A DNA stretch of 64,000 nucleotides. Source: Ehretia macrophylla. Its lineage: Eukaryota; Streptophyta; Magnoliopsida; Boraginales; Ehretiaceae. Every line of letters begins with the position of its first letter. Within the stretch, counting starts at the first letter, position 1. The stretch is taken from contig CM075769.1 in assembly GCA_037974665.1 (NCBI GenBank), positions 23,400,139 through 23,464,138 of the forward strand, in the 5' to 3' direction. This document shows positions 10,439-21,780 of this stretch, one piece after another. The translations under genes and the position numbers were made by a program. The notes under the pieces were generated by a model. The model worked only from the letters and a program-made list of their open reading frames with translations. It ran no database searches and was not told the origin of the DNA.

Positions 10439-11656
10439 CAAAATGATTTGTCGGCCTAATTAATTTCATAATGATTATTAAAAGCCCAATTGTTTAGCCA
10501 TTAAGCTCTTATGATATCAAAATAAGAAAAAAAAAAACAAGAAAAAGCTCCTAGAATCGGTTGAAAGAAAAAATAAATAAAGGGAGCTCAAAACTGTGGA
10601 GAAGAAGAAAGAAAAAGGAAGAAGAAGAAAAAAAAAAGGAGAAAGAAAACTTGCCATTTTAGCTCAAGTTTTGGCTCTTTTGTGCAAATTCAACAAAGTT
10701 TAGGTGAGGGGTTCATGTTTTGTGCATTTTTCTTGTTGTATTAATAATGGTAAGTTTATGTTTATATGATGAAATGTAAGATAGAGCTATGAATGCATAT
10801 GTAAAGTTGATTATTGTGAAGAAAATGTGAAAAAAACATGTGTAGTATGCTTTAGGAAGCTAGAGCTTTGGTGTGTGATTATGATGATTGTTGCTTGAGT
10901 TAGTTGAGAGCTAGGAAGTTTAAGTGTTTGATAAAGTGCTTGAATGAATGATTTAGCTCAATTTAACTTGTGCAACACCTATACACATGTTAATGCAAGC
11001 AAAACAAGGCCTAAAAGAGAATCCTGCGCACTGTTTTTGCATGATTGTTTTGATGTGGTAAACCCTAATGGATGAGGCTTATTTTTGGATATGTTATACT
11101 AGACTTATAGTAGAACAAACTATATGTTTGGTGCATAAGCTAATTTTGAGGTTAAGATGCTGTTTTAAGCCGATTCCAGTAGGGTTCTAATTTTCGCATA
11201 AGTGCTGGATAGTTTACACAATAAATTTTTAGATGTCATATCTTGCTGAATATAGCTCCGAATCGAGATCTTTTTGATGTTAAACTCATCTACATTTAAA
11301 GAAATATGTTTCTGTGCAGTTTCAGAGTTTTTAAAGGACATTAAGGTTGATAACCAAAGTGGATAAGTCATGCATGTGCAATACGGGTGGTCCAGTCTTC
11401 ATATCTAAGTGTTTTATGCTTTGCATGTTGAGTTGTTGTGGTCTATCATGTGAGTATCTTGTCCTATCTTCAAGATAAATGTGAATAGAAATTGCTAGTT
11501 AGTTGGCTATATTGTACTTGGTGCTTAACTTGTGATTAGCTATCGGAAATGGAATAAAATGCATGAATCGGTTATTCTATTGGTTGTAGTATGCAAATGG
11601 ATTGCACTATTGTTTATTAATGCTTTATAAAGTGCCACCACTTGCTTAAATGTTAG

Positions 11657-11682
11657 AGGGGCAACCTACTTTGTTGTCCCCT
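11657..11682 (+). other. CTACTTT stem-loop in LTR K
   Basis: Arm AGGGGCAAC pairs with GTTG, one bulged T, and CCCCT around the 7-base loop CTACTTT. The same loop recurs in six other LTRs of the window with different but pairing arms. Confidence 0.6.
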
Positions 11683-12599
11683 TATTTACGTGTTTATCGA
11701 TTAATTGCTTTATTGGATATTTAAGTGCTTTATCGAGTGTTATCGAAGGTTGCAACCTTTATCGAGGCACAAAAATGTTGTGCCTCTACTGGGCGGCAGC
11801 GGGCTTGCCAGTGGTTGGTTGCACAACCTCTGCATCCTATTCCCTCACTCTCTTGGTCGATGAAGGCCTTGGCTATTGGGTCGTAGGTTATCGAGGTACA
11901 TTCAGAGTACACCTACCGGCGTTATAAGGGGATTATAACTATTGTTATCGACATCACCATCGCATCGCAAAGGAAATGGGTATGATAAGGATGGAATAAA
12001 ATTGTATCATTTTCTAAAGTGTTACATAATGATCGTATCCTTTCTATAAGTGATTATACAGTTCTTATTACTTGATTGAATTCCCTGAGCTCCTCGTTAT
12101 TGCCTATTGTTTGTTCCAATGCTTGCGTGCCTCTTGTATTGTTCACAGTGCTCGTTAATGTTACTTATCGCTAGTACGTGGCACTTAGCTTATATGCATT
12201 GCATCACGAAAAGGGTTTTGCAAAACCTCCTCGTATTTCCCCCTCACTGAGCACGTGGTTACTCATCCCTTTTTCTTCAAAAATTTCAGGTAATGCGAGG
12301 TGAATTCGAAGTGTTCGCCAGTTGTTGGGCCTACTTTGCAAGGAGTTCATAGTTATGTCTTGTTAATGTCAAGAGAAGGTTAAAAGTTTAATAGTTATTG
12401 TGGAGATGTAATAAATGCATACTTATGTTAGTTTAGCTTGTAATTTGGTAGGTTTGGGTTGTAAAATACATTAAAGAGGTATCGAACCTATCATGCTACA
12501 GTATAGGAAAAACTCCTTCCATTTTCCCTCGTCTATTGCATTGGGGTTGGATCGGGTTGTACATCCGGACTTGGTTCTGCAATAGATCAGGTCGTTACA

Positions 12600-12604
12600 C
12601 TACT
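12600..12604. repeat. Target-site duplication CTACT, right side of K
   Basis: Second copy of the duplication at 4372-4376. The gag reading of J resumes directly after it on the minus strand. Confidence 0.85.
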
Positions 12605-13295
12605 GTACCCCTTTTTAGTTTGTGGGCAACTAGCTTCACCATCTTATCATCAGGCACATCCATAATATCGAAGAATTTTTCTACTTTGTAGCACCAATCT
12701 AAAAAGGCTTCAATATTGAGATTACCATTAAAATTAAGGTGATCAACTTTGAGACGATAGTTGTCAAAGTCGCGCCCTCCTCTTTGTGCAGGATAAAAAT
12801 TTTGATATCCCCCAAAATTCTATCCCCTTCTTTATCCTGGCTGAATGTTATGATAAACCTCTTTTTCACTCTCAAAATCATCGTCAATTACTTGAAGTGC
12901 AAATTGTTGTTGAGGACGTACTCTCCTGTGGTCCTATTTATGATAGAGTCTGTTGTAATGAGCAGGTTCACCTTCAAATCTATCCTTATAGACAAGTTGT
13001 CTATCCCGAACATCAAGAATTCCCTGATTGACAAGTTGACCACAGGCATCTTTTATGGCACGGTTAGCTCTGCCATCTTCACTATTCCTGTCAGCATTGA
13101 GGTTTAAGTTGACAATGATATCGCGAATCTCATGGAGTTCACATGTAACCTTCCCTTCCAATACTTAAACCCTCCTCCCCTCCCCGTCTCCCAAAGAGCC
13201 TCTATCCCTCGATCATCGTCGACAGGCTGGACGCTGTTGTCTCCACCGTTTGGGCCACTACTAGTACCTCATTGATTTTGTTCGAATTTTGCCAT
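12605..13295 (-). pseudogene. Gag N-terminal half of element J
   Basis: Reading the minus strand from ATG 13295 gives MAKFEQNQ, then a stop, then the region continues in shifted frames. A 75-codon open piece covers 12934-13161. At 12605-12750 the translation contains FNGNLNIEAFLDWCYKVEKFF and DIMDVPDDKMVKLVAHKLKRG, the conserved start of Ty3 gag (Retrotrans_gag domain). It stops at the CTACT duplication and resumes at 4371 with the AWWD motif. The protein would be the structural shell of the virus-like particle. The insertion of K cuts the gene in two. Confidence 0.82.
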
Positions 13296-13345
13296 GCTGA
13301 TCTTGAAGAATTGTAATAGTTATAATCACCTTGGTTCTGGTGCCA

Positions 13346-13718
13346 ACCAACGCAGAATGGAATCAATTCTAGATACATTCTAGGAAGCGCCTCACTAAGA
13401 GGATATTATTAAACTAATAAAACTCTAGGATGCTAGAAAAAAATAACAATCTCTGAAAAAAGATAAATTGAGACAATCTGAAATAGGCTACAAAACTACC
13501 TATTTATACTAGTTAAATTAATCTTAATCTATCTAGGATAAGCTAATCCTATTCTATAAAGAAATCCTATCCTATATAGGATAAACTAAAAACATAACAA
13601 AAATTAAAATAAGACAAAATAAAATAGTATTGACTTGTGGGCCTAGTTAGAAGTATTTCTCTTGGTCTTGGCCTGATTAATCTGGTCTATCAACAAATCG
13701 ACATCTTGTTCCTCATCA
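13346..13718 (-). repeat. 5' LTR of element J
   Basis: This matches 50-425. On the minus strand it begins TGATGAGGAAC at 13718 and ends near 13346, where TGGTTGGCACCAGAACC follows and probably includes the primer site, though I cannot assign a tRNA. It contains the sequence that, in the other LTR, encodes the last pol residues. Confidence 0.7.
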
Positions 13719-14291
13719 TTGCATTCCATCAATGGCACTAATCAATTTAAAATTAAATTAAATTAATTAGTATTGATTAATAAATAACACAAATAAATAA
13801 TTTGTGATTTTAGTTGTCAAGTTAAGTATGTTAAGAATACTTGAAAATAAAGGTGGATTAATAAATAACTTTTAATTTGAGCTTCTAGTTTGAAGACGAA
13901 AAAGAAGCTTGGATTAAGAGATATGGAAAAGAAATTTGTCGTGAAGAAGCTTGCAAAAAGAATAAGAAGAACTAAGTATATAGAGAATGAGAGTGAAGTA
14001 TAAGAGTAATAAAAAATGAAAGAAAACTTAGAAGGAAGTTTAGTCTTTGAAAGACGAGCAGCTAGTTTGGCGGTTTAGAATTGTAGATTCCACCTCTTAA
14101 ACAAGGATTTGGATAAAGTTTGAGTAAATCCAGGTATTACAAATTTTGGATTCTAAATTTTTAAAGAGTTTTTTCCAAACACAAAAGGTTGGATTTGCAA
14201 ATGAATTCCACAAATTTTTATGAAATTCATTTGTTCCATTTAGCATGTAAAAGAATCTTCACATTGCAATTTCTTGTGGTAAGACATTATA
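13719..14291. other. AT-rich spacer, no gene seen
   Basis: This is AT-rich DNA with TTAA-type runs near 13745-13800 and purine-rich stretches at 13900-14050. I see no open frame with family resemblance, no RNA gene and no terminal repeat. It is the flank of J on one side and of LTR G on the other. Confidence 0.6.
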
Positions 14292-14753
14292 TGTAACGCC
14301 CCGATCCCTCACGGAACCGGGATTACTATTAATCATGCTATTCACAACCCATATCCAAACCCAGGCACAAATTTCAGGAAAAATGGATGGAGTTTTTCCT
14401 ATTTTTAGGATTAGTCAAAAACCTGCACGGAGCAAGTATAACCACATAACAACACCCCAACTCTAACCATCCAACTTTCTCAGTCTCAAGGCCATCCAAG
14501 CCTTAGACAGCAACATAATCACTCGTGCACGCAATGACACAACCTTTGAAATTCTAGGTTACAAGATAGCTTATCGTACTGCTCTAACTACATCCACAAG
14601 CTTTACTTATGATAAGTCCACCTACTTGTCACACAAGCACGCAATCAAAAGACTACTAAATCTATCTTAAGCTATTACATGCCAACTACTCTATCAAACC
14701 ACATAAGTCCTTAATTTACAATCCAACAAGTCGTACAAAATACATACAAGACT

Positions 14754-14758
14754 TCAAG
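14754..14758. repeat. Target-site duplication TCAAG, left side of L
   Basis: TCAAG is repeated exactly at 17861-17865 on the other side of solo LTR L. Confidence 0.88.
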
Positions 14759-17700
14759 TGTAACGCCCCGATCCCTCACGAGACCGGAACTTCTATTACA
14801 TATGATATACTCAACCCAAATCCAAACCCGGGCACAAGATTTAGGAAAAAACTGATGGAGTTTCCCTATTTATAGAACTATCTGGAAACCTGCGAACAAC
14901 AACATACAACCACAAGACCATAATCCACAACCTCAATCCATTCCATCCTTCAACTTTACCACATCACATTCTGCATTAAGACCGTCCAAGCCACAACTTA
15001 GCAAAAGTTCATCACACAAGCATGCCAGGCATAACTATTGATATTCTATAGTCTAAACCTACTTATCTTACCACTATAATATTATCTAGTTTTCTTTTTT
15101 ATAACTTAAGTTCGTCAACCAGTCAAAACATACAGCTACTAAACAATAAAGTAAAGATTACAAGTTATTACAACATTAGAAGTCATTCATAACTATCAAT
15201 ACATTTTAAACTTAACTTTACAATTACAAAACTGAATTCAATGACAATCCATGTAAGCCAGCATAATCAATCACGAAACTCTCGAACCTTCTTTTCTACC
15301 CCTGATAGCACTGATCCTAAAAGGTATTAGAAATGAAGGTAAGTATACAACATGTATACTCAGTGAGGGAGGTGATGCAGCATACCGATGAATGCTTTCA
15401 TAAGATGCAACAAGGATAATAACATATACAACACAAAATAACAAAGCTAATTAAACAAGTATTGAACCGCGTATAAAAAGAATACGGTTCCACGTTTGTC
15501 ATCAATCACGAGCCACGAGCCAAGATCTTCAAGCAAGTGTCGGCAAAACCCTTATTTCTCCATAATGGGGTACTCCGGATGTACCCCGATCCTATGACCC
15601 TTTCTTCTGAGGTAGGTCCATATGCCCAATGAGGTGAACCATGCCTCTGAGGTAGTGGAGTATACTCAGCGAGAGAAAAAGAATAGGCACCATGGTAGTC
15701 GAGGGAGCACAGCAAGCCCGATGTCGCCCGTGTTTCTCAACGCTACCATGTCCGAAAAGGTTGCGCAACCCTGAGACAGTCCACTAGAATCAAGATCATT
15801 AAACAACACATAAGAGGGACGACAAAGTAGGCCACCCTCGCAATTAACCACAATATAAGCCAGATACACACGAAATAACTATATAGTCACAAAGAGAAAA
15901 TGACATGATTTCTCACAAAACTCAATAGATAGCTTAAACTCATATTTTCTATGCATATAAACACCTAGCTAGCATCTACAAGTTCATATAACCACAAAAG
16001 CATCCATTTCCACTTTTTTCCCCTTTGTTAACCAAGCCATTTCTTCTCCCACACAAAATTCAAGATATCAAATTCACGAGCCATCCATTCTACATCCCTA
16101 AGAAGGCCAAAAGACACCTAATTGAGCCCTGAAAACCTGTTTTGGAGACAAAAGCTCGGGAAGGCCCCGAGTGGGTTTTAACTATACCTACCCTATCCGA
16201 ACCCCAATTTCATGCAGCGAAAGCACCAAAAGTGCTTTCATGCCCCATGGATACCTAATCTAAAGTCCAAACGTGCCCGGATTACGTTATGTGAAAAACC
16301 CCCTTATAAAGTTGGCTAATTTTTGCATTTAAACTCAATTTTGAGCAATCTAACTACACGTGAGCTTTCAACTAGTTTCACTATTATCTAAAGTACCTAA
16401 TTGAAGCCTCAATTCAATCTAATTAGCAAGTTTTATCAAAACTCCAAATTTTGGCACTATTTATCATCTCTTTCATGCATTTCAAGCTCCAACCATGGAA
16501 ATAGCTACAACACAACTTAAACAAGGTATATATAGCATGTAAGAGATGTCCTAAGCAATATTTGAGCATAATGTAGGCTAATAACAACAATTCAAGAAAA
16601 GTTAAAAATTGAACATAAACTTTAAACATCATGAAAATGCAAAACTCCCTCACCAATAATAGGTTATGAACAGTTGGAGAAGACTTGGGAGAGCTAGAAA
16701 TCACTTGAAGAAAGCTTGGAAGAGCAAGATTTAAAGCCTAGCAAAACTTTTTTTTTTCTTTTTCCTTGGCCGTTGGCCTTAGTGCCTTTTCTTTGGCTTT
16801 TGCTCACCAAAACCACTTTTTCTTTGGCTTTTGCTCACCAAAACCACCGAAATCAATTCTTTGGTTTGTTATGCTGACTAGATCAAAACCAATGCAAAGA
16901 CTAAAGCCTAAACTAACTTAAAACAAGACTAAAACTAATGTATAAAATGTTCATGGGTTGACTTTGATTTGGTTGACTTTTTTTTGTCTTTTGTTTCTTT
17001 TGCTTTATAATCTAAACTAACTAATAAGCTACCTAATATAAAGCTAACATATAACTAAGGAACTAGTAAATGACTATCGGGTTTGGGCTTAATTATTTAA
17101 ATTAACTACTAAGCTAGAAACACTAGGCTCAAATTAAAATAGATATTAAGCAGTTTCACTTAATTCTACCCTCCTAAGTATGCAATGCACAAAGATTTCA
17201 CTAAACGAATGCATAAGATAAGTTAATTAAACTAATTAAGGAACAGATAAAATAAATAAAATAAAAGAAAATCAACTCCGGGCTCAGGAAAATATAAGTC
17301 AATTAAATGTAAACAAATAATAAAATAATAAATTATTTATTTCAAGTAAATCATTTAAATATAATTAAATATATATAATTATTAAAAATAATAAACTGGC
17401 TCGTTTGGTCCGGGTTTGGGCTTCCCATTCGAACAGTAAAACTAATTTATTAAAAAGGCATATAAGATAATTTTAATAAATAAAATAATAAAGTAATTGT
17501 TCCGTGTAAGCTATTTAAATATAAATTAAATAAATACAAACAATGAAAATAATAAATTAATTATTTTATTTAAATCAATCAAATATAATTTAAATAAATA
17601 CAAATGGTGATAATAACAAAAATAATTGTTCCCGGGTTCGGGCTACATATTCAAATAGTAAAATTAAATGATTTTAAATTGTTAGAAAAATATATTCTAA

Positions 17701-17860
17701 TAAATAAAATAATAAAATAATTATTTCGGGGAAGTCAATTGAATATAATTTAAATGAAGGCAAACAAATATGGTGACACATTTTCCAAGAATGGTGCAAT
17801 TTAACGAAATGAATATATGCAAATTAATAAAATGTCTATAAGCTAGGTCCGGGTGTTACA
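14759..17860 (-). mobile_element. Solo LTR L nested in LTR G
   Basis: L is a complete 3.1-kb LTR with ends TGTAACGCCC and GGTGTTACA and a perfect 5-bp duplication. It has the same orientation and the same family start as its host LTR G. On the minus strand it carries the box CATGAAAGCACTTTTGGT (complement at about 16226-16243), GGTTGCGCAACC (15759-15770), the CTACTTT stem-loop (15814-15839) and the GTATAC-GTATAC stem-loop (15340-15363). Its other half, about 17160-17850, is very AT-rich. No coding domain is present. The open frames at 15506-15869 and 16423-16704 show no family resemblance. Confidence 0.88.
15814..15839 (-). other. CTACTTT stem-loop in LTR L
   Basis: On the minus strand, arm GGGTGGC and arm GTCGTCCC pair with G-T wobbles around loop CTACTTT (loop complement 15824-15830). 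The third pair from the loop is G-C, where other copies have A-T. Confidence 0.55.
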
Positions 17861-17865
17861 TCAAG
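17861..17865. repeat. Target-site duplication TCAAG, right side of L
   Basis: Exact copy of 14754-14758. Confidence 0.88.
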
Positions 17866-18470
17866 GGTTTCAAAACAGAACAAAAATACATCAAGTCTCA
17901 TCTTCACAAACAGCTTCCAACCATAGCAAGATAAGCAACCAACAACACGGTACACAAGGTAGTTGTTCTAACTACACCTGAACATGTTAAAACGAGGAAT
18001 GAGTAACCAAAGTTATCCAATGAGGGAGGTGATGCAGTAAACCGGGGAGTGCTCTCATGAGATGCAACAAAGATAATAACAATAATAACACAGAATAACA
18101 AAGCTAATTAGACAAGTATTTAACCACGTATAAAAATGATACGATTCCACTTTTGTTTTCAATCACGAACCACGACACGAGATCTTCAAGCAAGTGCAGA
18201 CAAGCCCCTTATTCTTCCAAATGGGGTACTCCGAATGTACCCCGATCCTACGACCCATATCTCCCAAGGTAGGTCTGTATGCCCCAATGAGGTGAACCAC
18301 GTCTCTGGGATAGGGGAGTATGCCTCAACGAGAAAGGGACTGGGAAACCATGGTAGCCGAGGAAGCACGGCAAGCCTGATGCCGCTTGTGTTACTAGACA
18401 CTAACACGCCCAAAAGGTTGCGCAACCCCGAAACAAGTTCAAGAGAGCCAAGATTTTCAAATATTACATT

Positions 18471-18498
18471 AGAGGGACGACAAAGTAGGCCGCCCTTG
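18471..18498 (-). other. CTACTTT stem-loop in LTR G
   Basis: Minus-strand arms GGGCGGC and GTCGTCCC enclose loop CTACTTT (complement at 18482-18488). The arms carry the same G-C replacement as in L. Confidence 0.55.
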
Positions 18499-18528
18499 CA
18501 ATTAGTCACAATATAAGCCATTACACAC

Positions 18529-18925
18529 AATATTGAATGGTAGGGGACTGTAATAACTTATAACTCTAGTTGCTATTTTTGTTGCATGCTTGTGTGATAA
18601 CGAAATTGGTTGGTTGGTTATCTTTAATTTATAAGAATGTTTATATGATAATGTTAGAGTGGTAAGACAAGTAGATTAAAATGAATAGATTTTCAATGGT
18701 TTTAACCTGCATGCTTGTATGTTGTGTAGTCTTGATTTGTTTGAGGCTCAGTTGGCCTTGAAGCTGGGAATTGTTAGAGTTGTGGTTGGAGAATGATGTG
18801 GTTTATGTTTGTAGCTTTATTTTCTGTTTACAGGTTTCCAGATAGTCCACGGTACAGAGGAGACTATGTCCGTTTGTCAGGTCCGGACTTAACCTTTTAT
18901 TGTGGGGTTGGGTCGGGGCATGACA
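18529..18925 (+). repeat. Truncated 5' LTR of element B (3' end only)
   Basis: The segment ends GGGGTTGGGTCGGGGCATGACA. Its last 90 bases closely resemble the end of solo LTR F (47020-47107), including CGGTACAGAGGAGACT and TGTCAGGTCCGG. The beginning is missing. It abuts LTR G head to head near 18529. Confidence 0.7.
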
Positions 18926-18931
18926 TTTAGG

Positions 18932-18943
18932 TAGTATCAAAGC
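18932..18943 (+). other. Primer-binding site of B (initiator tRNA-Met, mutated)
   Basis: TAGTATCAAAGC differs from the usual TGGTATCAGAGC by two G-to-A changes and lies seven bases after the LTR end. It would pair with the 3' end of initiator tRNA-Met. Confidence 0.75.
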
Positions 18944-19298
18944 TTATAGAATGCATGAGCTGGGATAAGTTTCTCGGTCTGTAGGGTAGAGGTCTATTAT
19001 GTGAAAGTGTAATTGTATGAAGAAGTGTTTCTTGGATTGACTAAGTGAATGATTAATTAAGTAAAGAACATGCTAGCATGAACGTGAGAATATGAAGTGT
19101 TTTTTGTGAAGTTTTAATATGAATATGAAAAGTTAGAATAGAAAATATGATTAATTGTCTTATATGTATCTTTTGTGCATAAAGTGTTTGTATGATCTTA
19201 TGTGATTTCATGTGAACTTATTTGAGCTTATCCTTATGTGACTTATTTGTGGACTACATATATATTTGTCAAAATACTTTGCATTCTAGTTATCCGAG

Positions 19299-20250
19299 AT
19301 GGGGCCTTGTCGTCAGAATAGGAATCAGAATGCTGGGGAGGAAAAAGTGGATCAGCAGACGATTAAGGCACGGTTAACTACCACAATAGGTCAAATTGCA
19401 TAGGTATTACAGAGGCAGGGAGGTAATGTACCTGCAGGTAATCCTGGTCAGGGCCGAGGTAGAGCAAAGGGTGGTAGCAGTAACTATCTTGAGAAATTCT
19501 TGTACCATGGGCCATCTAGTTTCTTTGGGGAGCCTAATGACATGTTGGCCAAGAGATGGTTGAATAAGGTTGAGAAAATTCTTGTGGGCCTTGAGTACAC
19601 CGATGAGAGGAAGGTTGCTTGTGCTGAATTTTTGCTCGAGGGGGTTGCCAAGCAATGGTGGCACATTGTGAAATCTAGGTAGGAAACTGAAGCAACACCA
19701 CGGACTTGGGCTGAGTTTATAAGAGAGTTTCGAGAGAAATATATCATAGAGACAGCTATAGAGAGGCGGGAACAAGAGTTTATTTCTATGATGCAGGGCA
19801 GTATGACGGTTGATCAGTATGATGCTGCTTTTACCCGCCTATCCCGTTATGTATCACCTTTAGTGCAGCCAGAGAGCAAGAAGATTCAGAGGCGTATTAT
19901 GGGGCTTAGGCTCGATATTTTGTTGAATTTGTCTACTCAGGATTATCCCTCTTATGCAGCAGCAGTTAGGGTGGTTGCGAGATATGAGAAACAGAAAGCA
20001 GATATGTTTGGGGAGTTGAGTCAGCCCAGTAAATGACCTCATCAGACGCAGAGTCAGAGATATCAAAGGCAGACTTACTTAGTTGGTCAGAGTCAATAGC
20101 TAAGGCAGACTTAGAGTTATACCGGACCTACTTAGACTCAGGCATGACCTGTACAAAGTCAGAATTAGGGACAGCCTCGTCCAGTTGTAGCACGATCACA
20201 GTAGGGTAGTTCAGCTACCTCTACTTACAAAGCTCCTACGGGAGGCACTG
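19299..20250 (+). pseudogene. Gag of element B (broken)
   Basis: From ATG 19299 the translation starts MGPCRQNRNQN, has a stop near 19399, and then gives the gag core in two open pieces. One is 19500-19682, with LNKVEKILVGLEYTDERK and AKQWWH. The other is 19788-20036, with MTVDQYDAAFTRLSRYV and RRIMGLRLDIL. The stop at 19680 reads as a changed CAG, and the stop at 20034 as a changed CGA (the D copy has SKRP here). A Gln-rich tail with several stops runs to 20250. Gag would build the particle; this copy cannot. Confidence 0.82.
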
Positions 20251-20901
20251 TTGCAAGACGTCACTAATAGTGCAACTTCTGTCAGCGATTGTTGGAAGAA
20301 ATTGAATAGGTGCACGGGATGTGGTAGTGACCAATACAGGGTTAAGGATTGTTTGAAATTCAAGAATGCCAGGGGTCAGACATTTGGTCAGGGCACTCAG
20401 ACTAGGGCACCAGCTGCAACACCAGTACCTCAGGGACAGGCCCGAGTATTTGTTTTGGATGCAGAGGAGCTTCCGGATACGACTGCGGTGGTAGAATGTA
20501 CTTTTCTTCTTAATGATCAGTCGGTTAAAGTTTTAATTGATTCCAGGGCTACACATTCATTTATCACACCTGTTTGTGCACAGAATGCTAAATTGAAACA
20601 TGATAAATTGTTGCATAAGGTTATGGTTTATACACCTATGGGTCTGAAGTTTGTTACTGAGTCTATTTGTAAGGCATGTAATATTTATATTGAGGGTCAC
20701 GTGTTTCCTGCTGATTTGATTATTCTACCTTTCCGTGACTTTGAAATTATATTAGGGATAGATTGGTTGGGAAGATATTATGCACAACTTGATTGTAGGA
20801 AGAAAATTGTGAAACTAGAAATGCCTAACCAGCCTGTAATTGAAATAGTTGGAAGTAGGAGATCAACTGGAACCCCTATAATTTCCTCTATTAAAGCATA
20901 A
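20251..20901 (+). pseudogene. Gag zinc knuckle and protease of element B
   Basis: This 216-codon open piece begins in the gag tail. A knuckle reads CTGCGSDQYRVKDC, with Tyr replacing the zinc-binding His. The aspartic protease follows: LIDSRATHSFI (about residues 95-105), where families have D-S-G-A, so the glycine next to the catalytic Asp is Arg. The flap and C-terminal hydrophobic motif ILGIDWLGRY follow (about 168-177). The protease would release gag and pol products. Both changes suggest loss of function even before the surrounding stops are considered. Confidence 0.85.
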
Positions 20902-20904
20902 AAA

Positions 20905-21780
20905 ATGTTGGGTAAAGGTTGTGAGGCTTATCTTGCTTATCTAATTAATCAACATGGGGACAAATTGAAACTAAATGAGATGCCGATAGTAAAAGAGTTT
21001 TCGGGAGTGTTTCCCGAAGAGTTACTGGGTTTGCCACCTGATAGAGAGATAGAATTTGTGATTGATTTGTTGCCGGGGACTACACCTATCTCTAGGACTC
21101 CATATAGGATTACTCCACCTGAATTGCAGGAATTAAAAGTTCAACTGCAGAGTTTGCTTGAAAAGGGATTCATTCAGCCTAGTTCTTCATCTTGGGGTAC
21201 ACCGGTCTTATTTGTTAAAAAGAAAGACGGATACCTTCGTTTGTGTATTGATTATCGGGGTCTTAATCAGGTGACTATTAAAAACAAGTATCCGTTGCTT
21301 TTAATTGAGGAGATATTTGATCAGTTGTAGGGTACCAAGGTATATTCTAAATTTGATTTGAGACACAGTTATTATCAGTTGAGGATTAAAAAGGATGATG
21401 TGCCTAAAATTACTTTCAGAACTAGATATGGTCACTATGAGTTTGTTATGTTGCCGTTTGGCATGACTAATGCTCCCGCCGCATTTATGGATCTAATGCA
21501 GAGAGTATTTCGACCGTATCTAGACCAGTTTGTGGTTATTTTTATTGATGATATACTGGTATATTCTAAATCAGAGGCTGAACACGAACAACATTTGAGG
21601 ATTGTATTACAGACTCTGCAGAAGCATAAACTGTTTGCGAAATTCAGCAAATGTGAATTCTAGTTGAAGCAAGTTGCTTTTCGGGGTCATATAATCTCGC
21701 AGGATGGTATTTCTGTTGATCCGGCAAAGATTGAGGTAGTGTTATCATGGAAATGGCCTGAGACTGTTACCGAGATCTGC
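20905..21780 (+). pseudogene. Reverse transcriptase of element B
   Basis: The translation runs through [17 protein letters not shown] text (seen as [16 protein letters not shown]), [20 protein letters not shown] (RT fingers), [15 protein letters not shown] with the first catalytic Asp, and [15 protein letters not shown] with the catalytic Asp pair intact. Stops interrupt it at 21328 (CAG to TAG in QLQG) and 21661 (TGG to TAG in FWLK). The start is placed where homology begins, since the protein is normally cut from a polyprotein and has no own start codon. Confidence 0.9.

Larger units (their letters stand above)
4377..12599 (+). mobile_element. Solo LTR K inside gag of J (interrupted by A)
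   Basis: K begins TATGAGGCCCTGGACC, a one-base change from the TGTGA-type start of other LTRs here, and ends GGTCGTTACA. It is flanked by CTACT on both sides. After subtracting the nested element A it is about 2.4 kb long with no coding region, so it is a solo LTR left by recombination between two LTRs. Its right half carries the shared LTR modules: the CTACTTT stem-loop at 11657-11682, a GGTTGCAACC palindrome near 11746, the GGGCGGCAGCGGGCTTGCC box near 11790, and the CCCTCACTGAGC box at 12241. It belongs to the same broad LTR family as L, G, X, Y and F. Confidence 0.85.
50..13718 (-). mobile_element. Ty3/gypsy retrotransposon J (CRM-like), split by nested insertions
   Basis: The element reads right to left: an LTR near 13346-13718, gag from 13295, an interruption at 4377-12599, the rest of gag, protease, reverse transcriptase, RNase H and integrase down to 350, and a second LTR copy near 50-425. 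The two LTR copies are recognisable along their whole length. The reverse transcriptase carries YFDD and the phrase [13 protein letters not shown], which I associate with the plant CRM and related chromovirus lineages. No chromodomain follows the integrase. Many stops and frameshifts show it is dead. The terminal duplication could not be recognised, so the outer ends are uncertain by some tens of bases. Confidence 0.8.
14292..18528 (-). repeat. LTR G, minus orientation, truncated and interrupted by L
   Basis: The left edge begins TGTAACGCCCCGATCCC, the reverse complement of a GGGGCGTTACA LTR end. It runs to 14758, is interrupted by solo LTR L, and resumes at 17866 with the modules GGTTGCGCAACC (18416-18427) and the CTACTTT stem-loop (18471-18498). 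It breaks near 18528, where the oppositely oriented LTR of element B starts. No internal region or partner LTR is present. Open frames on both strands at 18136-18530 lie in the GC-richer module and are not genes. Confidence 0.75.

Noticed and set aside
15506..18530. Several 65-126 codon frames in LTRs L and G
   Set aside because: They run through the GC-richer shared LTR modules, occur on both strands and differ between copies of the family.
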